DNA from: Nostoc commune NIES-4072
GTDB taxonomy: Bacteria > Cyanobacteriota > Cyanobacteriia > Cyanobacteriales > Nostocaceae
DNA length: 64,000 nt
Direction: 5' to 3'
Assembly: GCF_003113895.1 (NCBI RefSeq)
Contig: NZ_BDUD01000001.1
Coordinates: forward strand, 6,500,792-6,564,791
Numbering within the stretch: the stretch's first letter is position 1; every line of letters starts with the position of its first letter. Shown here piece after piece: positions 34,917-43,275 of the stretch. A program made the position numbers and the translations under genes. Below the pieces are notes generated by a model that was given only the letters and a program-made list of their open reading frames with translations, did not search any database and was not told where the DNA came from.

Positions 34917-36539
34917 ATGTCTTCTGGTTCCTCTGGTCGTTATCAAAGCAGACTATTTAACTTTGTCCACCAGCAATCTCGGCGGGTGACACAACAGTGG
35001 GAACACACCTTCCGGCATTTGCAAGTTGCTACTAAGTGGGGTGTGGAGGTACTACTTTACCCAGTGTATCTACTGTTTCAGTCATCTGAATCATCTGGGA
35101 AAACGCTACAGACCAAAGAACCACAACCTAGACTAAAGTTACAACCAAATGATACCGATTTCCAGCCCGAAATTCCAAATGTTGATAATCCGATTCAACA
35201 TGTACTAGAGGCAGTCAATTATCTGTCATCAAATGAAGCCGTTTCTACTCCTGCAAAAACAGTTGAATCTTTCAAAACCTTGGCTTTTTTGAAAGTTTTA
35301 CGGCTGAAATTTGCTGATAAGAAATCTACAAATAATGCTAATCTTATTCAATTATCAAATATTAATGATCATCAAAGCGAAAGTCTCAATCCTTTACAGC
35401 TAGAAAATGCTCTCAATCAGCATCTTTCAGGAGTGCGGGGAATTGCCACAAGTTTGATGGATCGTAGTTTAGTACTTGTTACTGCCGGCAATGAAATTCT
35501 AGATATTTTGACACCCCAGCAGCAGGCAATACTAGAAGACCGAATTATTAACGAAGTTGCTAATTACTGGAAGTGTTGGCGGTTGATTATATCTAAAAAA
35601 GAAACGGAGCTATTACCGCAAATTGACCGTTTATTAGCAAAACTTACTGATGGGAATACAGATAAAAATTCAGTTTTAGCCGAGAGGATACCAAAAGATT
35701 TACTTAATACAGATAAATTATTAGCATTTCTAGATATAGCTTTAGCTAAATTTGAATCAAATACTTTAGTACCTGTGCAAGAACGTAGCCAAGAAATTGT
35801 CAAAGTTGCCCAAACTCAGTTAAATATATTTCTTTATGGCAAAGAGCAATTAGCTGCTAGAGGAGAAATTACAGCCAATACTGACGGTTTAGAAACTCAT
35901 ACACTGGATCTTCAGGCTTTGATTGAAGCAGCGCTTAATTACTTTTTTGGTGTTGGGAATAGAGAAACACTTGAGTCAACAACTAGTAATGAGCGAGTGC
36001 AAGGTAAACTATTATCATCACGCTTTCAAAAGTCCTTGTCTAAAAACTCTCAGTTGGAAAACCAGGATTTAACAGATGATCCTTGGCTAACATGGAATGA
36101 TTTATTTGGCGACACCGAAACCATTGCCCAAAAGCCAGTTATACCTTCTGGAAGGACAAATCCTGCTTTAGCCTCAAGTTTATCAGCAGGACATTTTCCA
36201 CAAAATCATTTAACTGTAAAACAACCTAAAGTTGGATCTGGTTTGGCGCGAAGAAGTCAAAAAACATCTGGAAAAGTTGTCTCTACAAAACAAAGCCGAA
36301 CTAGCATTTCCCAATCTAAAAGCGAGAGTCAGAAAGGGGAAATTTTACACCAGGAATTTCACCAAAGCAGTCAAGTTGAGGCGCAACCAGACTGGATAGA
36401 AACCAAAGCAACTTCAATAGGTTACGAAAAGCACCCCTTAGAGCAACTTCTAGAATGGGTTGATTATGCTATGCTCTGGCTAGAAGAGAGATTTGTAAAG
36501 ATTTTTCAATCGTTACGACAACTATGGCAGGGTAAATAA
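34917..36539 (+). CDS. Large conserved hypothetical protein
   Basis: 540 residues, rich in Gln and Ser. A short hydrophobic patch (VEVLLYPVYLLFQ) near residues 43-55 may be amphipathic. The central part has a helical segment with LVLVTAGNEILDILTPQQQ and the C-terminus ends in WVDYAMLWLEERFVKIFQSL, which looks membrane-binding. No enzyme motif. Divergent from the mannosidase with 89 bp between starts. Not recognised, although the type is known from other Nostocales. Confidence 0.75.
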   Translation: MSSGSSGRYQSRLFNFVHQQSRRVTQQWEHTFRHLQVATKWGVEVLLYPVYLLFQSSESSGKTLQTKEPQPRLKLQPNDTDFQPEIPNVDNPIQHVLEAVNYLSSNEAVSTPAKTVESFKTLAFLKVLRLKFADKKSTNNANLIQLSNINDHQSESLNPLQLENALNQHLSGVRGIATSLMDRSLVLVTAGNEILDILTPQQQAILEDRIINEVANYWKCWRLIISKKETELLPQIDRLLAKLTDGNTDKNSVLAERIPKDLLNTDKLLAFLDIALAKFESNTLVPVQERSQEIVKVAQTQLNIFLYGKEQLAARGEITANTDGLETHTLDLQALIEAALNYFFGVGNRETLESTTSNERVQGKLLSSRFQKSLSKNSQLENQDLTDDPWLTWNDLFGDTETIAQKPVIPSGRTNPALASSLSAGHFPQNHLTVKQPKVGSGLARRSQKTSGKVVSTKQSRTSISQSKSESQKGEILHQEFHQSSQVEAQPDWIETKATSIGYEKHPLEQLLEWVDYAMLWLEERFVKIFQSLRQLWQGK

Positions 36540-36722
36540 GTCGTAATTGGTAATTAAGATTTTTTAAATCCCATCTGGTTTTACAGGTTAACATCTTGTA
36601 GCCTGATTTTGGATTATTTCGTGTAAGTTGGTAGATATTTTTTAAAAAACTATTATAATATTTACAATTTTCCAATTAAAGGATAATTTGGATTATCTAT
36701 AATGTTATTGGTGGTTGTCTAA

Positions 36723-37019
36723 GTGAAAATTGTTGTTTACTGTAAATATTTCAATTTCAAAAATCCACTAGATAAACCGAAAATTGAGACATTTGTGGTA
36801 AATGTGCCTCAAATTCCTAAAATAGGTGAAACAATTGTAGTAGAAAGAATTTCACCCCAAAAGCAGTTTGTAATTATTTTTGAATACATTGTCACAGCAG
36901 TGCAATTTAACGCCTCTAAAGAATCGGCTGACTCAGCAGATGCTCAGGTAAACGCATTTTTAAATCACTGTTGGGAGGGAACATCAAATTTCAAAGTTAC
37001 AAACTTTTTAGAACAATAA
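36723..37019 (+). CDS. Small hypothetical protein
   Basis: 98 residues from GTG 36723. Mostly beta-strand pattern (KIETFVVNVPQIPKIGETIVVERI) ending in a short helical part. No membrane segment or motif. The gene is flanked on the right by IS-end-like hairpins (37033-37190). It could be a real small gene in a decaying region. Function unknown. Confidence 0.55.
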   Translation: MKIVVYCKYFNFKNPLDKPKIETFVVNVPQIPKIGETIVVERISPQKQFVIIFEYIVTAVQFNASKESADSADAQVNAFLNHCWEGTSNFKVTNFLEQ

Positions 37020-37032
37020 ACCCTCACAACAA

Positions 37033-37190
37033 CATTTAACTCATCCCCCGGCTTCAAGCTGGGGAATTTCAAGTCATTAGTAGTTATACGAGATTTTTCG
37101 TGTTTAATAATACTAATGACTATTGACCAAGACGACTTGGCGACAATTCCTCCCGTACCGTGAAGGAACGGGCTTCCAAGTCGTCTTTCG
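37033..37190. other. Structured region with two IS-end-like hairpins
   Basis: A CCCCGGCTTC-AAGCTGGGG hairpin (near 37039-37061) followed by AATTTCAAG, and then a nested hairpin at 37131-37185: outer arms GACGACTTGG / CCAAGTCGTC, inner arms CCCGT / ACGGG. These resemble the right-end and guide-RNA structures of IS200/IS605 elements. No transposase gene is next to them, so it may be a remnant or a solo end. Confidence 0.5.
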
Positions 37191-37290
37191 GTGATTGAGG
37201 AAATAACGTAACAATTTGGCTCCTGTTGGTTATTAATAATTAGTTGACATGTTAGTAGCTTGCTGGGAAAATACGTAAAAAACTAACCAG

Positions 37291-38211
37291 ATGATTGACC
37301 ATAGCGATCGCCTCGTGTCTCGTAGAGAAGGGAGATTTCAGGGTGTTGGAGGACTTGACCTGTATTACCAAAGCTGGTATCCAGAGGGTAAAGTACGGGC
37401 AATATTAGCCATTGTGCATGGACTCGGAGGCCACAGCGATCGCTACAATAATATAGTTCAGCATTTGATACCCAAACAATATGCTGTCTACGCCTTAGAT
37501 TTGCGTGGTCATGGACGCTCATCAGGTCAGCGAGGCTATATCAACGCTTGGAGTGAGTTTTGCGAAGATTTAGGAGCCTTTTTACAGTTAATTCAGACTC
37601 AGAATTCTGGCTGCCCAATTTTTCTTTTGGGTCATAGTTTAGGCGGGGTGATTGTCTTAGATTATATTCTACGCCATCCCCAAATAGCATCAGTTTTGCA
37701 AGGTGCGATCGCTCTAGCGCCAAGCTTAGGAAAAGTTGGGGTTTCACCTATTCGGGTGCTTTTAGGAAAAATGCTCTCACGAGTGTGGCCGCGTTTTACC
37801 CTGAATACAGGCATTGACCTGAGTGCTGGTTCACGAGATCAGCAAGTTTTAGCCGCATTCGCCCAGGATACACTGCGCCATACCCTTGCTACTGCCCGTC
37901 TGGCTACAGAATTTTTTGCAACAGTTGATTGGATTTATGCTCACGCAGCTGATTGGCAATTACCATTGTTGATTCTCCACGGTGGTGCAGACCGAGTTGC
38001 TTTACCTGCGGGAAGTGATATCTTTTATCAACGGGTAAACTGCACAGATAAGCTGAGAATCGAGTATCCGGGAGCCTATCACGAAATTCATTGTGACCTA
38101 AATTACCACGAGGTACTAGCTGATTTAGAAGATTGGTTGGAGCGACATCTACCACCTCAGACGGCGCAGTTAGGACGGGGAAGCGCTGAGTTAGAGTTTC
38201 CTGGTTCTTAG
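37291..38211 (+). CDS. Alpha/beta hydrolase, monoacylglycerol-lipase-like
   Basis: 306 residues. The nucleophile is Ser116 in GHSLGG, with the acid in LHGGADRVALPAG and the His in PGAYHEIHCD, a complete catalytic triad. The oxyanion motif HGLGGHSDRY and LDLRGHGRSSGQRG match the monoacylglycerol lipase / lysophospholipase (Hydrolase_4) group. It is probably cytoplasmic, acting on lipid esters. A HIP1-rich start region is seen. No operon partner. Confidence 0.92.
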   Translation: MIDHSDRLVSRREGRFQGVGGLDLYYQSWYPEGKVRAILAIVHGLGGHSDRYNNIVQHLIPKQYAVYALDLRGHGRSSGQRGYINAWSEFCEDLGAFLQLIQTQNSGCPIFLLGHSLGGVIVLDYILRHPQIASVLQGAIALAPSLGKVGVSPIRVLLGKMLSRVWPRFTLNTGIDLSAGSRDQQVLAAFAQDTLRHTLATARLATEFFATVDWIYAHAADWQLPLLILHGGADRVALPAGSDIFYQRVNCTDKLRIEYPGAYHEIHCDLNYHEVLADLEDWLERHLPPQTAQLGRGSAELEFPGS

Positions 38212-38720
38212 CTGCATAACTAAAAATTTATGTGAATCAACAAAAATAATTAGTATTGTGTTGGAAAAATTTACTTATTGAAGTTGTCAACTAGCAATTA
38301 TTTATCAATAGCTTAGAAATATTGACAACCAATCAAGGCTCACAGAATCCTGTAGCTCTCATGAGGAGCCATTTATAGCTTATTTTCTTACATCGAACTC
38401 AGGTAAATGTTAGTCATACCTTGAAATATCTGGTGGGCGATTTTATCTACTACGTTACCAGAGCGATCGCATTCACTTCCATCAAACAGGCGATCGCACA
38501 TTGAATAATACAGGATTACTATTTGATTTTTGAACGGAATTAGGTATTGTAGAGTGTGTTAGAACGAAGTTCGTAACGCACTATTATCAAGGGTTTGATG
38601 CCGTACTCTCTGTGCTAACACATCCTACAGATATTTTCAGAAATCAAACCGGATTCCTATAATTACAGTGTTGTTGGATTAACCGCTACAATTCCTTCAG
38701 AGGCATAGCAAATGAAATCT
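38212..38720. other. Gene-free interval with MITE and toxin remnant
   Basis: 509 bp. Contains several HIP1 sites, a MITE-like element (38548-38629) and the C-terminal remnant of a PIN-domain toxin on the minus strand (38663-38745). Nothing else is visible. Confidence 0.6.
38548..38629. mobile_element. MITE-like element with 15-bp inverted ends
   Basis: TGTAGAGTGTGTTAG at the left and CTAACACATCCTACA at the right pair with two mismatches. Inside is AACGAAGTTCGTAACGCAC. About 82 bp, with no ORF. Similar GTGTTAG-ended repeats are frequent in Nostoc genomes. Confidence 0.6.
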
Positions 38721-38745
38721 TTAGTATTTAATGTCAAAATATGCG
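38663..38745 (-). pseudogene. C-terminal remnant of a PIN-domain toxin
   Basis: Reading the minus strand in the frame ending at the TAA of 38663-38665 gives THILTLNTKDFICYASEG then IVAVNPTTL, which is the typical end of a VapC-like PIN ribonuclease. The rest of the toxin is missing. It overlaps the end of the antitoxin-like gene in a different frame, so a deletion removed most of the toxin and fused the two. Confidence 0.6.
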
Positions 38746-39029
38746 TCAACATCATAATCTGACAGCACTGGTAAAGTAGACCCAACATATAGCGCAAATT
38801 CGTCAGCTAACTTATCTGCAATTAGTTCAAACTCCTCATTATTTAGTTGATCTTGTGTCTGAAACTTCGCCATCAACTGAGCGTGTTTTTTTTGTTGACC
38901 TTTACGCTGTTGGTCTTGAAAAATTAGCTCTTGAAGATATTCACTAGCTGAACTATAACCGCCCTTAGCTACTTGTTCCTCGACAAAGACTTTCATTGAC
39001 TCAGGCAAGGAAATTTGAATGTCAGTCAT
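38721..39029 (-). CDS. ParD-like antitoxin, fused and orphaned
   Basis: 102 residues. The N-terminal 45 residues (TDIQISLPESMKVFVEEQV...SASEYLQELI) are a ribbon-helix-helix ParD domain. The C-terminal part (LIADKLADEFALYVGSTLPVLSDY) resembles a different antitoxin, of the type paired with PIN toxins. The last residues run into the remnant of a PIN toxin in another frame. No intact toxin is adjacent. It may still act as a DNA-binding regulator, or be on its way to decay. Confidence 0.7.
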   Translation of the reverse strand: MTDIQISLPESMKVFVEEQVAKGGYSSASEYLQELIFQDQQRKGQQKKHAQLMAKFQTQDQLNNEEFELIADKLADEFALYVGSTLPVLSDYDVDAYFDIKY

Positions 39030-39165
39030 ACTATGAGAGTTCCGGTAGGCTGATTTTATCTACTACCTTACCAGAGCGATCGCATATTCAAATCCAGAGT
39101 CTGTCTCGGAAGCCCCCACCAAAATCGGGAAGGACGATTTAGTGGTGGGAGATGTCACAGAAGAA

Positions 39166-40818
39166 TTAGTTTTTACCTTTGAAAGAGTTTAGCCATTCTT
39201 GAACTTGTTCGCGGGCAATATCGCGTCCCCCAAGACCAAAGGCTAAAGCAATAGCAACTGCGATCGCACCGAGTAAAAGTCCAAAAGCTAAATTCACAAT
39301 ATCACTGGCAACTCCAATCTGTTGCAGTGCCATTGCAGAAACCAAAACAATGATGGCAATTCGCGCTACTTGTCCTAAAATCTGGGCTTGGCGATCGCCG
39401 GAACTGGTAATGATGTTAAAAGCCAGATTTGCTAAGAATAAACCAATGGCAAATATCACCAATCCCGCCAAAATCCGCCCGAATATAATCACAATCCCAG
39501 ACACTAATGCTGTCAGGGCTGGAATATTCAAAATATTCACCGCCGCCACCGTTGCAAACAGCATGATCCCCACTAAGGCAACAATGCCTGCAATTTCCGA
39601 TGGTGTGCGGGTTGGAATCGGCGGGGTTGTTGATTCTGTTGAAACTACGATTCGTCTACTGGGTGTTGTCAGACCCAAAATAGTGAAAATGTTATTAAAC
39701 CCTAAATTGGTGAGGATACTTGTAACCAAATCCGCGATAAACCGCCCCACGAAATAGGCAACAATCAAAATTGCCAGGGCTGTAAAGATGGCAGGGAGGG
39801 CGTTGAGAATCTGTTGCAGCATGGCGATCGCAGGCACAGAGATCGCATTAATTTCTAGGGCATTGAGGGCTGCGATCGCTACAGGAATCAAAATCAAAAC
39901 ATAGACAATTGTGCCGATAATATTCGATAGAGGTTGCACCCCCGCAGTCGCAGATAATCCCAACCGACTACCTAAATGGTCAATACCAGTTGTCGCTAGC
40001 AAGTTTGTTACAATCCGCCGCACCACATTAGCTATAAACCAACCAACTACAGCAATTAGCGCCGCCGCTAAAATGTTCGGCAGAATTAGCAGAACTTCTG
40101 TAATAAGAGCTTGTACTGGTTGTAGAGCCTGCCTGAGTTCGAGAGTATCTAAAACGGGGGCCAGAAACAGTAAAAATATAAACCAATACAGAGCATTGCC
40201 AATCGTCTCACTCAAAGACAACTGATTGAGACTGGGTGCGCTGTCTTCTGGTTCTGGATTCAAACGCTCATCCAGGTTAAATGCCTGCAATGAGCGCACA
40301 GTGATAATCTTCACAATAGTCGCCAAAAACCAGGCGGTTACCAAAAGGATTCCTGCACCAACCAACTTTGGTAAAAAGCCAATAAGTTGATTGAGAAAAT
40401 TATTCAGAGGTCGAGACGCTACCTCCAGATCCAATGCCTGTAAAACAGCTACCGCCGTCAACAGAATAATGCTCCAAAAGACTAAGCTGGAGATTAATTT
40501 CTCCACTTGCGGAACATCTTGACGACCCGTTATCCCTGCGGCAATGCGGTTATCTATATTTGTACGATTGAGGATTCCTCGCGTCAGCGCCGCCGCGCCC
40601 AACGCAATTAGCCAACCTGCTACCAAAATTGCCACTGCCCCCAACAGACGGGGTATAAACAGAATCAACTGTTGAACAATACCTTGTACATCAGCAATTC
40701 CTTGATTCACTGGTGGTTGTAGCGGTTGCAGGCTGGGCGATTGTGCCAAAAATTGCTGTACCCTCGTGGACAAAGCAACTCCTATCACCTGGGTTATTCC
40801 TTGCCAAGTTGTATTCAT
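39166..40818 (-). CDS. Mechanosensitive-channel-like membrane protein with TM-helix repeats
   Basis: 550 residues with about twelve membrane segments. The same unit recurs about five times: a helix beginning F/L-P-x-L/I-L-x-A-x-x-I-L-V-A-x-W-x-I/L-A and then V/I-V-R-x-I-V (TM_helix repeat, related to MscS). Examples are LLGAVAILVAGWLIALGAAA, LVGAGILLVTAWFLATIV and IFTALAILIVAYFVGRFIAD. The C-terminus is a short soluble tail (REQVQEWLNSFKGKN) instead of the beta-domain of MscS. It probably has a role in osmotic or membrane homeostasis. Pore activity is not shown. Confidence 0.85.
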   Translation of the reverse strand: MNTTWQGITQVIGVALSTRVQQFLAQSPSLQPLQPPVNQGIADVQGIVQQLILFIPRLLGAVAILVAGWLIALGAAALTRGILNRTNIDNRIAAGITGRQDVPQVEKLISSLVFWSIILLTAVAVLQALDLEVASRPLNNFLNQLIGFLPKLVGAGILLVTAWFLATIVKIITVRSLQAFNLDERLNPEPEDSAPSLNQLSLSETIGNALYWFIFLLFLAPVLDTLELRQALQPVQALITEVLLILPNILAAALIAVVGWFIANVVRRIVTNLLATTGIDHLGSRLGLSATAGVQPLSNIIGTIVYVLILIPVAIAALNALEINAISVPAIAMLQQILNALPAIFTALAILIVAYFVGRFIADLVTSILTNLGFNNIFTILGLTTPSRRIVVSTESTTPPIPTRTPSEIAGIVALVGIMLFATVAAVNILNIPALTALVSGIVIIFGRILAGLVIFAIGLFLANLAFNIITSSGDRQAQILGQVARIAIIVLVSAMALQQIGVASDIVNLAFGLLLGAIAVAIALAFGLGGRDIAREQVQEWLNSFKGKN

Positions 40819-41017
40819 GGTTTTCGGGAATTAAGCTTAAGTATTCACCGCAAACACTGACTCAGTGTTTTGCCTATCAATTTACCAGTAAAAACATACA
40901 TTTATGCCATTGATATCAAGAGTAATTTTTGACTTTGTTACTAATATTTGATTTAATCTACTGACAGTGCTGAATTTTGCGTTACTCTAATTGCAGCAAC
41001 AGCATCAGAGATATAGA

Positions 41018-41458
41018 ATGTCCCAAGTCTTGGAACAATCGATTCAAATTAATGCTACAGCTACGGTGGTAGAGCGCTGTATTAGCGATTTAGCTCTCAT
41101 GCATCGCTGGCTCAACCCAGTTCTGCGTTGCGAACCTGTGGGTGAAGCTTGGAGTACTGATGTTGGCAGTAAAAGTCGTTTTATCATTCAAATTCCTCTA
41201 CTGAAACCCACGTTGAATAGCGTAGTTGTAGAACGACAACCGGGTTTGGTAGTTTGGGAATTTCAGGGATTTTTTCAAGGGCGCGATCGCTGGGAATGTC
41301 AGCCAACAGAAAAGGGAACGCTCTTACTCAACCGCTTTGAGTACAATATCCCTAACCCCTTAGTGAGTTGGGGTTTTAACACCTTTGCCGCATCTTGGAC
41401 AAAAGAAGATATGCAAGCCCAGCTGCGTCGCCTCAAACGAGTTGCAGAAAATTTGTAA
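41018..41458 (+). CDS. SRPBCC (START-like) family protein
   Basis: 146 residues from ATG 41018; the TTG nine codons upstream is not preferred. The fold is a lipid-binding START/Bet v 1-like fold: SIQINATATVVERCISDLALMHRWLNP, beta-strands in the middle (SRFIIQIPLL, LVVWEFQGFF) and a long C-terminal helix (ASWTKEDMQAQLRRLKRVAEN). Such proteins bind hydrophobic ligands, and their partners here are unknown. Confidence 0.85.
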   Translation: MSQVLEQSIQINATATVVERCISDLALMHRWLNPVLRCEPVGEAWSTDVGSKSRFIIQIPLLKPTLNSVVVERQPGLVVWEFQGFFQGRDRWECQPTEKGTLLLNRFEYNIPNPLVSWGFNTFAASWTKEDMQAQLRRLKRVAENL

Positions 41459-41690
41459 TTCGTAATTGGGTATTGGGCAGTGGGCATTGGGCATTGGGCA
41501 TGGGTAAGAGGACTTGGGGACTCTTGAGAATTGGGGACAAGGGGAAAGACTTGTTTCAAGTTCTCACCTCTTGTCCCCTTGTCCCCTTGTCTCCCCTGCC
41601 TCCCCTGCTTCCCCTGCTCCCCCTGCTCCCCCTGCTCCCTCATCCCCACTCCCCACTCCCGATTCCCTACTCCTCTTTCCCCAATTCCGT
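41458..41690. repeat. Large cluster of short tandem repeats
   Basis: TGGGCATTGGGCA, TCCCCTTGTCCCC and CCCCTGCTCC units cover almost the whole gap between the SRPBCC gene and the SirB1 gene. They include false ORFs on both strands. Confidence 0.85.
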
Positions 41691-42491
41691 AAGTAGCCGC
41701 CGAATTACAGATGCATCCTGGGCATCGGGAACTTTTGCTAAGTAATTTTGTAAGTCGTCTACGGCTTGGGGGTAGTAACCGAGTTGATAATAGATTAGAC
41801 CGCGATCGCGTAACTCTAAAGTTAAACCAGGAAATAGCAACAAAATTCGTTCAACTGCTGCCAGTGTTTTTTCTAATTCTTGCTGTTTAAGGTAAATAAA
41901 TTTTAAATTTGTCAGCATCCGTGCCAAAAATTGCCGATTACTGACTACAGCTAAAAATTCTGGTTGTAGCGTTACAGGTTGCTGATAAAGTTGAGACAGC
42001 CGTTCTTCACAATCTTGAGCAAATATTATTTCACCGCCATTGAAGGCATCCACAAAAATCTCTATATCTGGAATATCTGGGCGGATTAGGAAATGTCCTG
42101 GCATCCCCACACCCACCATCGGGAAATCGATCCGTCTGGCAACTTCCAGATAAACCAGCGCCAAGCTAATAGGAATACCTAGCCGACGGTCAATTACATC
42201 ATTAAAAAAGCTGTTACGTGGGTCGTAATAGTCAACTTTGTTACCAGAAAACTTTAAATCTTCGTAAAGATATTGGTTAATACTTTGAACCATCCGCAAA
42301 GGATATCGTGAATCAGGCAGGCGTTCTTGAAGCTCCCATGCCATTGTATCAAGGGCGTTGAGATATTCCTCTGGGTCTAGCTTGGGATATTCTTCTTGTG
42401 CAATATATAAAGCTGCCTTTGCTAGGTCAATGTGTTCGTCAGACTGTTGAATCTCTTGATAAAAATATTGTCGTGCTGACGAGAAATTCAT
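41667..42491 (-). CDS. SirB1-family protein with TPR-like C-terminus
   Basis: 274 residues. The transglutaminase-like SirB1 domain has the signatures YYDPRNSFFNDVIDRRLGIPISLALVYLEVARR, VGMPGHFLIRP and VDAFNGG. The C-terminal 90 residues form helical pairs like TPR units (LKFIYLKQQELEKTLAAVERILLLFP). The protein is widely conserved, but its activity is not established. It ends in a repeat-rich gap, and its start is at the edge of the duplicated-unit region. Confidence 0.9.
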   Translation of the reverse strand: MNFSSARQYFYQEIQQSDEHIDLAKAALYIAQEEYPKLDPEEYLNALDTMAWELQERLPDSRYPLRMVQSINQYLYEDLKFSGNKVDYYDPRNSFFNDVIDRRLGIPISLALVYLEVARRIDFPMVGVGMPGHFLIRPDIPDIEIFVDAFNGGEIIFAQDCEERLSQLYQQPVTLQPEFLAVVSNRQFLARMLTNLKFIYLKQQELEKTLAAVERILLLFPGLTLELRDRGLIYYQLGYYPQAVDDLQNYLAKVPDAQDASVIRRLLTELGKEE

Positions 42492-42743
42492 AAGCTGTTG
42501 CTTGGTGGAAGTGTGAGGATGAAGCGAAAGCGGCTTGGCTAAACTGAAAATAGTTTTTTGTACCTATTTTTATATTAGGGATATTCAGAAGATTTGGAAA
42601 TCTAATTTGTGCATAACTTTCATGACCTTAATCTATCCAGGGGATGGAATTAGATTAATGTAGCTATTTTATGTTGACTAATATGCAGTTTTATGATATA
42701 GCTGTGTGCTAAATCTGTTTTGAGCAATGTAATGTAAAGATGT

Positions 42744-42895
42744 ATGGAATCAAAGTACCAATTAGTAATTATTAATTACTCAGATTCCGAAATGGCGTTG
42801 AGAGGATGTGTAGTAACTATTTGAATAAATGGTATTAAGCTGCTCTTTCTGCGATCGCTAGGGAGGGCAGATTTTTTATGTAAGCTTTCTTAACG
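42744..42895 (+). ncRNA. Candidate small RNA unit, copy A
   Basis: Unit of 152 bp repeated at 43038-43189 with roughly 90 % identity by eye. It ends with a terminator-like hairpin: CTGCTCTTTCT (42840-42850), loop GCGATCGCT, AGGGAGGGCAG (42860-42870), then A and six T. No ORF is conserved. Both copies contain TCCGAA (near 42785), one base from the TCCGGA of heterocyst-related DIF promoters. A transcribed small RNA fits the sequence but is not proven. Confidence 0.4.
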
Positions 42896-42924
42896 TAGTA
42901 TAAGCCTAAAGATGTATGGTATTC

Positions 42925-43036
42925 CAATACTGTTCGGTTAAGGATTTTTAACTCGGAATTAGGTTTCGGGAAAAGGTTAAAGGTTTTTTCTTTCCCCTTT
43001 CCCCTTCCCCTTTTCCCCAAAACCCGACAAGTATTG
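42925..43036. mobile_element. MITE-like element, second copy of family A
   Basis: Ends CCAATACTGTTCGG and CCCGACAAGTATTG match the element in tnpB (8072-8196). The internal part is TTAAAGG / CCCCTTTCCCC type. It is flanked on both sides by TATGGTAT, which looks like a target duplication. No ORF of its own. It lies at the start of the second unit of the tandem duplication. Confidence 0.7.
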
Positions 43037-43037
43037 T

Positions 43038-43189
43038 ATGGTATCCCAGTAGCAATTAGTGATTATTAATTACTCAGATTCCGAAATCGCGTTAAGAGGA
43101 TGTGTAGTAACTATTTGAATAAATGGTATTAAGCTGCTCTTTCTGCGATCGCTAGGGAGAGCAGATTTTTTATGTAAACTTTTCTAACG
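43038..43189 (+). ncRNA. Candidate small RNA unit, copy B
   Basis: Second copy of the 152-bp unit. The terminal hairpin is conserved and slightly better paired: CTGCTCTTTCT (43134-43144), loop GCGATCGCT, AGGGAGAGCAG (43154-43164), then A and six T. One wobble pair of copy A is a Watson-Crick pair here, so the change keeps the structure. Similarity ends soon after the T run, as expected for a unit that ends at a terminator. Confidence 0.4.
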
Positions 43190-43197
43190 GAATTTAG

Positions 43198-43275
43198 CAA
43201 GCGTTAGCGTACCACTCCGTGGAAACAAGCTACGCAAAGCGTCTTGTAGAGAAGTTCGCCGCAGGCATCGCTACC
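43198..43275. repeat. GC-rich dispersed repeat
   Basis: Contains GCGTTAGCGTACCACTCC, CTACGCAAAGCGTCTTGTAG and CGCCGCAGGCATCGC. Pieces of the same type occur at 10904-10925, 46648-46680, 50043-50071 and 63738-63780. It is more GC-rich than the surroundings and has no coding capacity. Confidence 0.65.

Noticed and set aside
41299..41745. ORFs on both strands in the gap after the SRPBCC gene
   Set aside because: Made of short tandem repeats (Gln/Gly- or Pro-rich translations) and overlapping the ends of two real genes.
42835..43020. 61-codon minus-strand ORF
   Set aside because: Covers the terminator of the duplicated unit and most of the MITE. No protein-like features.
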